From contig JAVLRN010000012.1 of the NCBI GenBank assembly GCA_032821775.1, positions 1,860,001 through 1,924,000 of the forward strand: a stretch of 64,000 nt of DNA, written 5' to 3'. Each line of letters starts with the position of its first letter. Within the stretch, counting starts at the first letter, position 1. The notes below the pieces were generated by a model. That model ran no database searches. It saw nothing but the letters and a program-made list of their open reading frames with translations, and had not been told where the DNA came from. A program made the translations under genes and the position numbers. Positions 35,901-47,963 of this stretch are shown here, piece by piece. Source of the stretch: Sanguinoderma infundibulare (taxonomy: Eukaryota; Basidiomycota; Agaricomycetes; Polyporales; Polyporaceae).

Positions 35901-36057
35901 GAACTCGGCGTCGAGCGTGGGCTCGCTGAACCCGCAGGCGCTGCGGTACGTGTATGCGGAGGACGACTGGCGCGCGGCGGTCGAGGCGTGCGTGGGCGGG
36001 GCCGGGAGCGGGGGAGGGAAGATGACGATCCGGCTGTTCAACGCGCAGCCGCTGTGA
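32928..36057 (+). CDS. PX and PB1 domain protein
   Basis: Probably a phosphoinositide-binding scaffold. Five exons, 32928-32957, 33017-33061, 33239-33311, 33368-35203 and 35354-36057, sum to 2688 nt (895 aa). The start reads MALFIEGIHQ. A PX-like domain (about residues 25-200) runs from YKRAVYRPAPKDFSVEVLAP through YDVWRRWEDCLWFQEILEGE to REFHALIHALWQED and VRDFFGYWRRDLDHE. A long Ser/Pro-rich disordered middle follows. Near the C-terminus a PB1-like domain (about 750-890) reads ITLKAVLQESIVLVRVP then LHEVRTRLRDKF. The PB1 is interrupted by a His-Gln repeat. PX plus PB1 recalls yeast Bem1/fission yeast Scd2, but no SH3 domain is seen. The role in polarity is inference. Confidence 0.84.
35818..35862 (+). 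repeat. Hexanucleotide CAGCAC repeat encoding Gln-His
   Basis: About seven copies of a CAGCAC-like unit inside the PB1 region of the PX-PB1 gene encode alternating His and Gln. Likely variable in length between strains. Confidence 0.75.
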
Positions 36058-36692
36058 GCGGGCTTTGAGTGCGCACAAGACTTTTTTTTCGTTTTTGCCA
36101 TGTTGATCTGAAAGTTGCGATACCGACCTGGCTATTTGCTGTTATGACCTGTCTCGACCACGAACACAAACACATACACACACTATACAGACTTATTCAT
36201 CCGTCTCTCTGCGATATCACCTTGTATATCCCCCCTCGCTCTTCTTGGTTTACCCCATCTGTTGGGCACTTGGTTCTCGTACACGATGTCTCTCTGCTGT
36301 CCCTGGCCATTCTTTCGTTCCTCCTTGGCTAGTTTCGTTTATCCCAGCCGTCGTGCTGCTGCGTCTCTTGTACCACTTCGTCGATACCTCGACACACTTC
36401 CCCAGCCAACTCCCTTGTTAACCGTTTCGTTGCTCCTTCGTCCTTCGTCTTCGTCGTCGCGATACGTTCTCGTTCGCTCCCACACTCCCTGTTCTCCACT
36501 TTCGTCCCTCCGTCTCCATTTATTAGGCTATCTGTTGCAGAAAAGTACAGCGTATATAGTTATAGAATGCCTGTCGTAAAGTAGCACGAGAACAAACAGA
36601 GAAAGAATCGTAAACCATATCCGTCGCGTGCCACGCCACCCAAGCAACCGTCGACCGTGGCGTGGACTCCCGGTAAGCAAATGTGAATGCAT
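36058..36692. other. Convergent 3' region, PX-PB1 / ARP10
   Basis: A T-rich run follows the PX-PB1 stop (about 36080-36100). The rest is C/T-rich with no gene. It should contain both polyadenylation regions. Confidence 0.5.
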
Positions 36693-38828
36693 CTAACCCA
36701 TCACCATCTGCTCCGGCGAGGACGGCGGAGGCGCTGCCGCGGCAGACTGTCGAGGGACTGATGGCGCCCCGACGGGCAGAGCAGTCCTGGTCCAGTCCGG
36801 GAGGATGTTTTTCGCGGGGGAGGACCGCGCGGAGCGTGCGGGGGATGAGGTGACGTCCATCTGCACGTCCTCGTCGGGCTCCGGCTGCGCCTCTGCTTCG
36901 TCCCACCTTTCGCGCTGCACTTCGACGCCGCCGGTCTTCAAAGCGCTGCAGAGAGGGCGCACACTGATTAGCAGGAGCTCGGCAGACGGGGATGGTTACG
37001 TGGGGGGCAAGGGCGAGCGAGACGTAGACGGAGACGTACCCGGCAAGAGAGCCGCCGACCCAGGCCATCATCGAGGGGGTGAATGCGGGTGCCTTGCCCG
37101 CGTTTGCGGCCGCGCTCGCGTTCCCGGACGGGGGCGGGGCGGGGTTGTTGAGGATGGCGAAGTAGGGCAGGAGCGGGCGCAGCGCGGCGTACTTGTCGTA
37201 CGCGGCGGGGCGCGGCCGCGGCCTGCCCATGCGCGACGGCGCGGCGGACGAGGATGTGGAGGCGGATGTGCGCGAGACGGCGCGGGTGAGCTCGGCCTGG
37301 AGCCGGGGGATGAAGCCGGGGAGCATGGGCGTGCCGCCGACGACGAGGATGCTCGAGGCGAGCGTTTTCCGGAGGTCGACCGGGACCTGGGTCGGAGGTC
37401 AGAGTCGTGTGCGCCGGCGGTTCGGTACTTGGAAGGGCACGTACCTTGAGCAGGGTATCTAGGATCACCTCGGCCACGCTGCTCTCGTCCACGTCGCCGC
37501 CTTCGAACAGCACCTCCGCCGCTCGCTCTCTGATCCACCCGGGGATGATCAGCGTCCCCCGTCCCGTGCCCGTCTGCTGCGACGGCGGTGGGTCCACGCG
37601 CATGTGGATGTCCGTCGCGGTCGAGTGCCTGCCGTACATCGTCGCGAGCGCCTGGACCTGGCTCTCGCCCGGGGCGTGGTCCATGCCGGCGAGCTGCGAG
37701 TGCGAGACGACGGAGTAGCCGGACGACGCAGCGTTGCTGTCCACGTCGGCCGAGACGCGCGAGAACTCGGACTCGGACAGGGCGGGGTCGCTCGGGGGCA
37801 GGTCGTGCTCGTGCTCGGACGGGCCGGGGGACATGGGGAGCGAGGCGTGCGGGTCGTCGATGGGCTCGCCGACGAAGGAGATGCGCGCCTTGATCTCGTC
37901 GATGAGCTTGTCGGTGAGGACGTCTTGGGGGACGCGGATGGAGCGCGAGGCGGCGGGGATGTTCATGGTTGCGCTGAGGGACGTGGCTGGGGGGATGTAG
38001 GTACCGAACATGAGCAGGAGGGCTTTGATGTGGTTGGATAGTCGGGCACCGGCGAGTGGGGTGGTGCGGAGGTGAGGGTATAACGGTCGGAAGGAGAATA
38101 TCTGAGGGGATCGTGAGTACAGAGTTGGAATTGAGTGAAGGTAGACGTACCGGGAGTACGGAGGATTCGAGATGTCCACAGTCAAGGACAAGTCCCGTTA
38201 CGCGACCTGAAGCCAGGAGGGCAAGTAGATGACTTGAGACGAAGGATATTGAAGGCACCTATGCAGAAATTAGATAGGAAGATGTGGAGACGATGACTGT
38301 AGACAGACTTGGAGGTTGTTGAACAATATGCGTGCCATGATTTCCTTTATGTGTAGAGGGAGCAAGGGATGTTCGACCAAGATGACCTTGCGCGACTTTG
38401 GATCGGTCAAAAGAGAACTTCAATCAAAGTGAGGGAGACAGTCTGAGGAACTATTTGCAGACGTACTTGTGGAATACGGAACGCAGACCGGCCTGGAGCT
38501 TTGCCTCGAGCACGCGGTCCTCCTCTTCTCTGTCCGCTGGCTTCGAGGCGCGATTCAAAGTCCAGAGAGCTCCCTGGGCATCTCCTCCGGAGAGAAAGAC
38601 GTCTCTTGGCTTGCCTTCTCCGCTAAAGCCTACTTTCCATATGCGAGAACCTGGGTCAAGGATGATCCTGTCCTCCGTTCCATAGAGCGAATGCCTCCGC
38701 GTAGTTGGGTAATGCGGGGAAGACTGCACTACGTGCGAAGAAGCAACACGAGCAGCTTGGGGAGTTGCTGCCGGGGTGGAGGTCTCATGGGAGGTAGGCC
38801 TGCGAGGAGTGCTTGGCACTGCAGACAT
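36693..38828 (-). CDS. ARP10: Actin-related protein 10 (dynactin pointed-end Arp11/Arp10 family)
   Basis: An actin-fold subunit of the dynactin pointed-end complex, which links dynein to cargo. Six exons, 38467-38828, 38309-38417, 38151-38258, 37445-38101, 37040-37386 and 36693-36945, sum to 1836 nt (611 aa). A Ser/Thr/Pro-rich N-terminus precedes the first actin strand pair, DRIILDPGSRIWKVGFSGEG. The fold continues with SRKVILVEHPLLPLHIKEIM, then VPSISFVSSHLLALLASGR, TGLVLDCGHLESSVLP and a late RKTLASSILVVGGTPMLPGF, the actin phosphate-2 loop region. Long low-complexity insertions make it larger than animal Arp11 (about 417 aa). A bipartite acidic/Pro tail ends the protein. Arp10 is the best fit among actin-related proteins. 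Confidence 0.86.
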
Positions 38829-39286
38829 GATGCAATCCGCGAAGCAACCAGCTCAATAGAAGCAGCGGTAGTGCGACCTGAGACGGCAAGAGACGGCGGA
38901 CAGAGGCTAAAGGGCAATAGGCATGGTCGATGGCAGTGGCAACTTGAAGGCCACGGCGAGGTTGCAGACGCCTGCTTGACTGGTCCCGAAAAGGCAATTG
39001 CGGGGATTGATGCGCCTTGTGCGAGTGGCGCGCTGTGCACATCGATGCCCATGGCTACCGTCTTCGTCTTAGATGGCGGCTTGCACATCTCCTCGTCGTT
39101 CTGCCATGTTGTCCTGCCCATAATCTTCTATAGCTTCCATCTGCCGGTCTACTCACTCGCCTCTCAATCTACATAAGGTATTTAATTTGCCTACCTGGCG
39201 GCGCTGTACTCTGGATCACTCCCTCGTGCTACGCTTGACGTTCTCCACTCACTCGTCTGAAGCATAAGCCGCCACGACTCTGAATC
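38829..39286. promoter_or_regulatory. Divergent promoter region, ARP10 / GT17
   Basis: 458 bp between the two start codons. No clear TATA box; presumably the shared control region. No gene seen. Confidence 0.4.
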
Positions 39287-40612
39287 ATGCTCATTCGACG
39301 ACGCTCCCTAATTATTTTTGCCATGGCTGTCTCGTTCATGTTCGTAATGGGCTATGCCATTAGATCAAGGTGCGCACCTTCACCCAATCCGGCCTCGTGT
39401 GCGCACAACAAATAACACTTTCACCATGCAGCCTCCGCATCCGTAATTTCCTCTCCTACTCCACCCGCCCGCTCTGGGACAAACCTCTAGGTCCCCACAC
39501 AACCCTCCCGCATTACTACGCCGAAGGCATCCCCTTCGACGACCACCTCTGCGCCCTACACGGCTGGAATCCCCGCGACGAGAACGAGCTCCCCGAGGTC
39601 TGGGACGCCGTCCTCTTCTCCTCCGAGCTCGACCTCCTCGAGATCCGCCTCCACGAGCTCGCCCCCGTCGTCTCCAAGTTCTTCATCGTCGAGGCCGACC
39701 GCACCTTCACCGGCATCCCCAAGAACCTCTCCTTCGCCGCCCACGCACACCGCTTCGCCCCCTTCGCCGACCAGATCGTCCACTCCGTCTTCCACGCCCG
39801 CACCCTCGCCCCGGGCGAGAGCCCGTTCGAGAACGAGGGCGACCAGCGCAGGCACATGGACGCCCTCCTCCGCGAGCACATGCAGATCGCCCAGGACACG
39901 GACGGCCTCCTGGCGCCCCCCCTCGTCGTCTTCTCCGACGTGGACGAGATCCCGTACGCACACACGGTCCAGCTCCTCCGCAGGTGCGACGCCCCGAACC
40001 CGATCCACCTCCAGATGCGCGAGTACCTCTACTCGTTCGAGTGGCCCGCCGGCGAGGGCAGCTGGCGCGCCCAGGTCCACCAGCTCGGCTCGCCCCGGAG
40101 CGGCTACAACCACGGCCAGGTCGCGGACTGGAAGCTCGCCGACGCCGGCTGGCATTGCAGCTTCTGCTTCAGGTATCTCCACGAGTTCGCGGACAAGATG
40201 ACGGGTGCGTTCCTTTTTTTTTTTGCAGGTTACTGTGCGCGCGAGAGTGTTGATGTGGCTCTCAGGGTACTCCCATGCGGATCGCGTTACCGACAAGTCG
40301 TTGCTCGAGCCTGAGAGGATCCAGCAGACTATATGCGAAGGCAGAGACATTTTTGGAATGCTCCCAGAGGCGTACAAGGTATGTCATCCCGTTAACGTCC
40401 GCGTGAGGCTTGCACTCAGACGATTCACAGTGGAAAGATCTGCTCGCTCTCATGGACAAGGACGCGTGAGTATCCGATTTCTGTGCTTCTCGGACCCGTA
40501 CTAAGGAAGCAGCTATAGTACACCGTCGGCCGTGCACGTACCCAAATACCTCATCGAGAATAGCGACAGGTACAAGTTCCTCCTTCCTGGGGGTTGCATA
40601 CGAGAACCATGA
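39287..40612 (+). CDS. Glycosyltransferase family 17 protein
   Basis: A Golgi-type N-acetylglucosaminyltransferase by family (GT17, related to animal MGAT3, which adds bisecting GlcNAc). Five exons, 39287-39369, 39432-40204, 40266-40378, 40431-40465 and 40519-40612, total 1098 nt (365 aa). The N-terminus [20 protein letters not shown] has basic residues before one hydrophobic helix, a type II signal anchor. Family motifs are [42 protein letters not shown] (the D-x-D metal and sugar site), [20 protein letters not shown] and the late [20 protein letters not shown]. It ends 211 bp from the convergent nucleoporin gene. Function in fungi, which lack bisected glycans of the animal kind, is open. 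Confidence 0.93.
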
Positions 40613-40823
40613 GGTGTGCATTCTGAAGTGTCTCCGCACGATGCCTTGACTATGCTCGCTGTACAATAGCATCTACTGTATCTTGCATAACTTATTCCCT
40701 CTGCATACTCAATACCCAATCACACGGTTCAAACACGGCCTTCCATGCACGACAGGGGAAAGAATGAAATGACCGTCCAGTATACAGCAAAAGCATACAC
40801 GACACACAGCACAACCCGCGAAC

Positions 40824-42654
40824 TCACTTCGCGGTCAGACTCTCGAGCCCATACTCGCTGTCGACCCCCCGGTCGATGTCGTTGAACGGGTCGCGCATGC
40901 TCCCGACCTTCTCGCGCCAGAGCTGGGTGTAGAGCTTCTTGATCTTCTGCAGCTCCGCGTCGAGTGCGGCCGCCTTCGTCGCAAGCGCCATGAACGTCGC
41001 GTGTTGCGCCTCGAGCGCCGACACGATCGCTGTGTGTGTGCCACGGGCGAACGTCAGGAACGCGATCAGGCGTCGAGCAAGGCCACGAAAACATACCTTG
41101 CGGTGTATGCTGCGTCTGTGTGGCTGACGCAAGCTTCCTCTCGATGTTCTAAACAGACACAGTAGTTCAGTCTGGAGCTCTCTCTCCCCCACTGCGCCGC
41201 TGGGACTGACCTCGATCGTGGCCTTGTACCATCGCAGGCGCTCCCGCATCTGCTCGGTGACGCGGCTGAAGAACTCGAGCGGGAAGCTCGCGTACGTCTT
41301 GAGGAACTGCCCGTTCTGCTGCGGGTTCCGGAAGCCCTCGATGATGCGCGTCGCGACGATCGTGTCCTGGACGGTCTGCTCCGCCTTGAGCTTCAGGTCG
41401 CGCGTGTGGTACACGTCTGACTGCAGGACCGAGATCGCGCCTGCGAGGACCTGCGAGAGGGACACGGCGGTGCGTGGATGAGCATGAGCGCGAGACAGAG
41501 GAAGAGGGCGCGAAGAGGCGAGGCGAGGCGTACCTTCTGGACGTTGCGGATCTCCTCCTGGCCCTTCAGCGGCTCCTCGCCGAGCTTGCGCTGTTTGAGG
41601 TCGTTGCATATTTGGATGCGGGACTGGAATTGACCACTGATAGAAGGGGTCAGGTACGTGACTTTGCTTACGCAGGAAAGACGAGTGCGTACTCAAGGCC
41701 CTCCAAGACTCTCTTCACTTCGTCAGGAAGATCGTTGAACTTGGTGGATTTCGTGAATGGAGGTACACCCGCGGGCTGGGCACTGCAACGGCACAACGCG
41801 TGTTAGCTGGCGCAAAAAGCCCACGGGACAAACGACATGGCCTAGACGGATGCAAAAAGAGAAGCACTCACGGTTGTTGTGTCGCGGGCCTCCCCCACAT
41901 TGAACTCCCCGCCTGCGTCCCTGCCGTCGACCCAAACGGATTCGGCTGCGTCGCCTGAGGCTGCAGCGTGCTCCCGAATCCTCCCAGCGTGCTCTGCTGG
42001 GCGGGCTGCGTCTGTGCGGTGCTTCCAAACATTGACATCCCGCCCGTAGTCCCACCAAACAGCTGCCTTTGCTGCTGTTGTTGCGGCTGCTGCTGAGCGT
42101 TCATCCCGAATAGACCGCCAGCAGGCTGTTGTTGTTGCTGCTGTCCTGTCGGCTGGCCGAACAGTCCGCCGGGGGGCTGTTGTGCAGTCGTCTGGCCAAA
42201 AAGACCTGCTGAGGGTTGCTGCTGCTGCTGCGGTTGTTGTTGTTGTTGCGGCTGTCCAAACATCCCACCACCAAACAGCGACGTCCCCTGCGCAGGCTGT
42301 CCCTGCTGCTGCTGTTGGGGATTTTGCCCGAGCGTAGACCCAAAGAGGCTCGTCCCGGCGTTCTGCGTTGTAGAACCAAACAGAGCTGTCCCTTGCGCAG
42401 GTTGATTCTGTGCTGGCTGGCCGAATCCACCAAACGCGGATGTGGTGCCCTGCTGTTGTGGCTGTTGTGGCTGCTGCTGGGAGCCCCCAAACAGCGAGCC
42501 GGTAGGCTGCACGGTGCTCTGTCCAAACAGGCCCCCCGTCTGTCCTGCGGGCTTCGCGCCACCAAAAAGCGGACTAGAATAAGACGGTAAGCTCAGAGAC
42601 GTCCGAGTGGATAGATTGGACGTACTTGGCGGGATTCGGGTTGTTGAATGCCAT
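40824..42654 (-). CDS. FG nucleoporin of the central channel (Nup57/Nup54)
   Basis: A component of the Nsp1-Nup57-Nup49 (Nup62-54-58) channel complex. Seven exons, 42626-42654, 41872-42573, 41693-41782, 41534-41636, 41211-41450, 41097-41148 and 40824-41029, total 1422 nt (473 aa). The N-terminal half is an FG domain with repeated GLFGQ, SLFGS and LFGG units separated by Gln-rich spacers. The C-terminal half is the alpha/beta and coiled-coil region: FNDLPDEVKRVLEGL, then FQSRIQICNDLKQRKLGEE, a helical stretch with RIIEGFRNPQQNGQFLKTYA, and LQKIKKLYTQLWREKVGSM. This order matches Nup54/Nup57 rather than Nup62 or Nup58. Confidence 0.92.
42105..42500 (-). repeat. Gln-codon low-complexity tract in the FG nucleoporin gene
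   Basis: Runs of CAG/CAA on the minus strand encode Gln spacers between LFG motifs. Interrupted, not a pure microsatellite. Confidence 0.7.
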
Positions 42655-45273
42655 CGCGTCGACTCCTGGTCCTTATATCCTCTCTGACGCCTCAATTCTC
42701 TTCCAATAAGCCAAGTTCCAGAGCCAGAGCAGCACGAAGAAGGTCAATGGAGACAGAACAAGGACAAAGTGGCGGAGGACAACCTTGGACAACCTCGGCT
42801 GGAGTAATGCAACGCGCGAACGCGTCTGTCCAGACAGGCACGTGACGCGACTCTTGGCGTTTGTGCCGCTCCTCCTCGCCAGTGTTTCCCTCCTAAACCA
42901 CATCCACTCCGCGCATGCATCCCACCGTCAATTGCTCAAGGCGTCCCTGCTTAAATTACCCTTGTGCGAGGGAAGATACAGACGTCCGCTTTCTGGTACC
43001 TGGCAACCTCGTCAAGCAAACTTCAACCTTTTCAACTTCACGTCGAATGTTCAATAACTATGACCATCTTCCCGGCAGGACGAGGAATGATCTGATGATG
43101 TTTGGGACGTGTCGATTCCTGGAATTATCGGTACGTACTCGTCAGAGATAGTTGGGGAGCTAATCTTAAGGAGTTTCTGACAGCATTCGAGAATTGAGGC
43201 CAAGACTTCGTTTTAGGTAGCACGGCACTTGCACGGCAGCCTAAGCCTTGTGTAGCGACTCGACCGGGTGCTCCAGCCTGCAGAGACGCAGCCGCCCTGG
43301 TGTGCCTTTCTCTTTCAACAGGCTGTCGAAGATGTGACCCGCCCGCATGTACATTGCCCCATTGTACGGAATCTGCTTCCTTGTAAAATCCTCCTCCAAA
43401 CTGACTTCGGCATTTAGTACAACAGACCTCGGCTACTGAACGAGCCATCTTTTCTGAGTACCTCCGGGCATCCAAACTGTCGTCATCTGTCGGCGTTTAA
43501 AATGAATGCCGGTTGAAGGTGAGCCGTGAATCGACAGCATCGTAGTCGCGTTATCTTGAACGCTGTGGGCGCAGAGCTTCCGTTGAGATGCGAAGAACTG
43601 CCCATCAGGGCATAAAGAATTTTATCGGGTTTAAACATCATCTAAGTTAGGCAGGTGCATTTCCTTTCTCGTGCACAGTTGAAAGAAACAGCGGTTCAGG
43701 TTGGTGGCGAATGCGATCCTCTTTACAACCATACGGTAAGAAGTGCCCATTTTGGCTAATGATTGACCTGACAAGAATTCGCGTCAGCTGGTCGTTTTGC
43801 AGGAGGACAGCTCATGGGAGACGCAATCCGCCAATCACATTAACGGATCAGTCGTCCTCACACCATACTATGCAACCCGTCGACTCGTCTCGCAGTTCAG
43901 CCGTGCTCTTCTTCCCAAATTTACATATCTAACAAGTGTCAGCACGCATAGACCTCCACCGCCTTGTCTCGCGCGCCAAACTATCCGCTCCATCTCGAGC
44001 CGGAAACTGAGCGTGTGCGCTCATCAACGCCTCTGACCACCCGATATCGACACTTCCCCACGGGCCACCAAATCGCTTCGCTGCTGCACAATCGCCATCA
44101 ACCATCCGAGGGGAACGGCGTCGGGACGTCCCGAGGCTCCCACTCCTCTGGCTGTTCGCCATATATCTGAAACTCAGAGGTACGTCGCTGACTTGTGTCT
44201 TTCAGTTTCGCCGGTATTTGATACTGATAGACATGCATGGCCCATCGCCTTGTAGAACATTGTGGGTGCACTCTCAGGCACGCAACGTCGGTTCTATGCT
44301 CTCCGATGAGCGACAATCTTCGGACGACCATAGCATCCAGTACAGCGCGCAGCTTAATTACACCGGTGCAGTGCGATCGCATGTTGAGCTGCTCACCACT
44401 CGAAGCCTATGATCGCAGGGTAATCGCGCGACATGGGCCACATCCCGACCTGCTACACTCCGGTCGGCCTGATGGTGAGAGGTGAGAGGCGAGAGGTTGA
44501 CCGGCTCTGCCATGTACCGAGCCACTCTCATGGTCCGCTTGCGTCTACGCCTATACACTGATCGCAGCTTGAGATACATGACACCGGTCGCGGAGTTCTC
44601 CTTTGGCTCAGGGCCCCGCCCACTGTGCCTTGAACCGAACCTGTATGTGCTCATTAGTTGCATTGTTGCACTCGTCGAATATGCTAATATCAAACGGTCT
44701 AGACATGTGAGGTGCGATTTCCGCGCACGACAATATATCGGTGTCGAACAGCGGAGGTGAGTACATTTTCTCAGTCGCATATGGAAAGACCGCGTTCAGG
44801 GTTGCGTTCTGTTTCACGGGCGTTCCGTTCTAATTCACCTGTGAAACCTTCGAGGCTTTGTGACAGATGCTGCGAAGCATAACCTCGCCGTACTGCCCAG
44901 GAATGCCTGATGTAGCAGTGCACAGCCTCGGACACGTTCTGGCTGCCGTCGCTGGAACGAAGCGGGCACAGTCTGTTCATGAAGCTATAAACGTGTCTCA
45001 AGCAATGCGGTTCATGGGCTTTAAGCAATGCTTATGAACTGCGGCGCTATGCAATATAGAGCTTGATACTGATAGTGGCTTTAACTAGTCTCGCCTCTGG
45101 TTGCTATAGCCCTTCGGCTATGAGCTATGGTCTTGGTCAGTCCAGCCTTGGCTGCTTTACCTACCATTATCCATGTGATGTGCGCATTGCACGTTTTATT
45201 CCAAGGCGCAGCATTCCGAACAACAAAGCCGCTGCCTCTCCGGCCACCTCCTTAACTTGAGGTTGTCAATCAT

Positions 45274-45696
45274 TCAGCGGCGGATCGCGAGAATCCCTGT
45301 CACTTCAAGAAGAAGGCTCCCTCGGGCAACCGACCTGTGACAGACAACACGTTGCGAGCCGGCGGGTCCACTCTTGGGGTTCGTTTGAGTCCTTCGGGAC
45401 CAACCCGAGTTGCGCGCGCGAAACCCAATACCAATTTTGTGTTCGTCCTCGTGGATCCAGTCGAATGATAGAAACGGGTTCCCACCAACGATACTTATCA
45501 GGATTGACTCGGCCTCGGCAAAGAGTCGTTGCCCAGGTGAGACACCTTCACGGACCCGACTTAGCAGACTGCGTGCCTGGGCCCGTTCGCTAGAGTTCCC
45601 GAATTTGCAGGCGACTTACCCCACGGAGATGTAAAAGCCTCCCTTTCGGCGGGTTGCGGTGGCCAACGCAGTAGCGGCCCTCCCCGTTGCGTCGCT
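45274..45696 (-). other. Possible eroded or unknown coding segment
   Basis: On the minus strand, about 115 codons are open from about 45620 to a TGA at 45274. They contain GQRLFAEAESILISIVGGNP, FLSFDWIHEDEHKIGIGFRA and RNSGW. Just upstream (45620-45696) another protein-like segment reads SDATGRAATALATATRRKGG and ends at a GTAAGT site. The implied 30-nt intron is too short for this genome, so the model does not close. The opposite strand is also partly open. I cannot name a family. Confidence 0.25.
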
Positions 45697-47957
45697 CTAC
45701 GGGACACCCAACATCTGTGGCTTGCGCGCCGACGAGTGTATTCCGCCTCCGTGACGATTCAGTGAGACGAAACGGTTCCGATCCTGACAGAACGTGTTCG
45801 GAACATGGCGCGCAGCGTACCGCGAAACTGAACTTCCGATAAGCCTGGTAGCTTACTATACAAATCAGGGCGTAATATCCAGTAGCATCAGGTCGCCGTC
45901 TTCGGCCCTTGTTTGGGGCCCGTCGGGAAGTCTAGCCCGATGCTGGGCTCGTCAATAAGCTCAAGCTGCCTCATGCAGGGGTCAACAGATGAGACAGCGT
46001 GAGCTCCAGATGATACACCACCGCGGCTGTCCTTGGATATGAGCGTCCGACATCGGTCGACTGCGCGCGGGCGGCCGGTCGACTCGATCGCGAAAAACAT
46101 TGGGCGGACGAGATGTCAGAGCTTCTTGGCAAACTGTGGGCTTACGCCACGAGAATGAAGTAATCTCTGCTCCAGAAGCTTGTTCCTATAGACGCTTCCA
46201 AGGAACTCGAAACGGAGGACTATTCACTCTAGGGTGGGGCGATTGGGGTCAAGACTCAAGACCGAGGCTCTCTGGTACGTGAACAACGGAGGATCCTTTT
46301 GGAGGTGGCTAGCCTGAAACAAATCCCGTGTGCAAATCGCAGATATGTCGGTTGGATGACTGGCCGGCCGTCGTTCAAGCTCGCTGCTCAAGGGACCCTG
46401 CAGCTGGCGACTCGGCTATAGGAAGGCGCTGCGCCCACACGTGTCCGGCGACCAAGGGGGGCGAAGCGGTGGCGCTCGGTAGAGTGGGCGATGACCAGGG
46501 CGTATTGCTGGGCGTATGTAGTCAAGATAAACCACGCGACGCCACGCGTACGAAGGGCAGAAGTAAGAAAGCAACCAAGCGTCGGAAATCAAACCGACAG
46601 AAGAGCTTCAGAGTTCAAGAGAAGCTTCTGTCGCAACGTATAACGCCACAGTGGCCACGCGCCGCGCAGTACTGCCACGCCACGTTGGCCAGCCTCCCGC
46701 GAGAGCCCCGCCACGGAAATTCGCCGACTTGGCCTGTTCTCGCCCGCGTCGCATTTCCTGTTTCCATCACTCCTCCAATCTCCAAACTCGAGCTAGCGCC
46801 GTTTCCTCTTATGGCGACCCACGAACCTGTTCCTTCGCACTCGCGCAAACGGGATCATTCGCAGGATTGTCTCCCATCTCCTGTCGAGACCATTGCTCAC
46901 CGTCGTTTCCTCCATGGTCAGGTACTGTTCCTTTTACTCTCGCAAACCCGAAGTGGTCACGAGTAAAATGCTTCCACATAGAGCTGCTCAATCATATTAC
47001 GCGGCTCGCTAGTGGCCGGCGCACGTTGCTTCTTGCCCGCACGCTTCTTCTTACCCGAACGCCTACGACTCGCTTACGTGCGATCTTTTTAGGCTGGCCT
47101 TACAGAATCGGCGACGCTGCGACATCCAGATCACATCTGGGTCCCACTTTCGTTGCTCTGGCACCACAGGAATGTGGCCAGTCCACTGTGGCGCCACCCC
47201 CGCCCCCGGTCTCTCAGGCTCGCGTTTTGCGAAGCACTTCCATTCACTTACACTGACATTCATCTTGGACGAACTCAGTTGGACACGGCCCAAACGGGAA
47301 CCGAACATATTGTCGATGCAGGGTGAGCGCAGCCGTCGAACCTTCACTCCTTTTGCCATGACAGTACAGTCGAGCGGCAGGCAGGACGTCATGGTGTCTA
47401 GTCGGATCCTGCGATCCGAACCCGACTACGCAGGCTCGCTGCCTAGTCCTGAGGTCAGTGTCAACGCCCCGCCAGGAACGTGGGACGCGGGATGCGGTGT
47501 CTGGAACCAGCCAAGAGCGAGGGGGAGATATGAGGTAATCGCGTTTGGGATGCTTCGAAATCGCTGACCTGAGTCGGTTGCACTGCGCAGTGCGCACTGA
47601 GAGCCCGCCCGTGCGCGGGAGACCGGGCGCGCGGGAGCGTGAGCCTAAGCACTAGGCGTAAGGGGTGAGGAGCCGTGTTTGTACAGTCCGAGACACGGCC
47701 CACGGCGACGGGCCTCTCCGGTCGAAATGGGGAGACCTGTCGTCGGATATCCATGGCGCTGAAACACGAAACGCGTTCGGGCCTCTCTGCCCTCGTCACC
47801 GTTACCGTCACGGCTCTCGCGTCTCCCATCCCCAACCCAGAATCTGTCCTGTATTCACACTCGACCCTGGCCCGTCCCTCGTTGCCCGATTTGCGTTAGC
47901 CGCTGGAGGGCGAGTGCTAAGGCCAAGGCCCATAATTGCGTTGATGATGCATGCACA

Positions 47958-47963
47958 TATAAA
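47958..47963 (+). promoter_or_regulatory. TATA box upstream of the Zn2Cys6 gene
   Basis: TATAAA in a CACATATAAAGC context, about 190-330 nt upstream of the candidate starts of the zinc-cluster gene. Confidence 0.4.

Noticed and set aside
33109..36057. 982-codon single open frame starting at 33109
   Set aside because: It reads through three introns. The PX start and the Tyr-Asp join at 35203/35354 show the spliced five-exon model is right.
37068..38258. 396-codon open frame on the minus strand
   Set aside because: It overlaps ARP10 exons in another frame. The Arg/Pro-rich translation is a shadow of GC-rich coding sequence.
39556..40377. 273-codon minus-strand frame
   Set aside because: Antisense of the GT17 gene; acidic/Val-rich shadow with no motif.
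46328..47256. Two overlapping plus-strand frames of about 200 codons
   Set aside because: Ser/Arg/Pro-rich, no motif, mutually overlapping; no splice structure like that of neighbouring genes.
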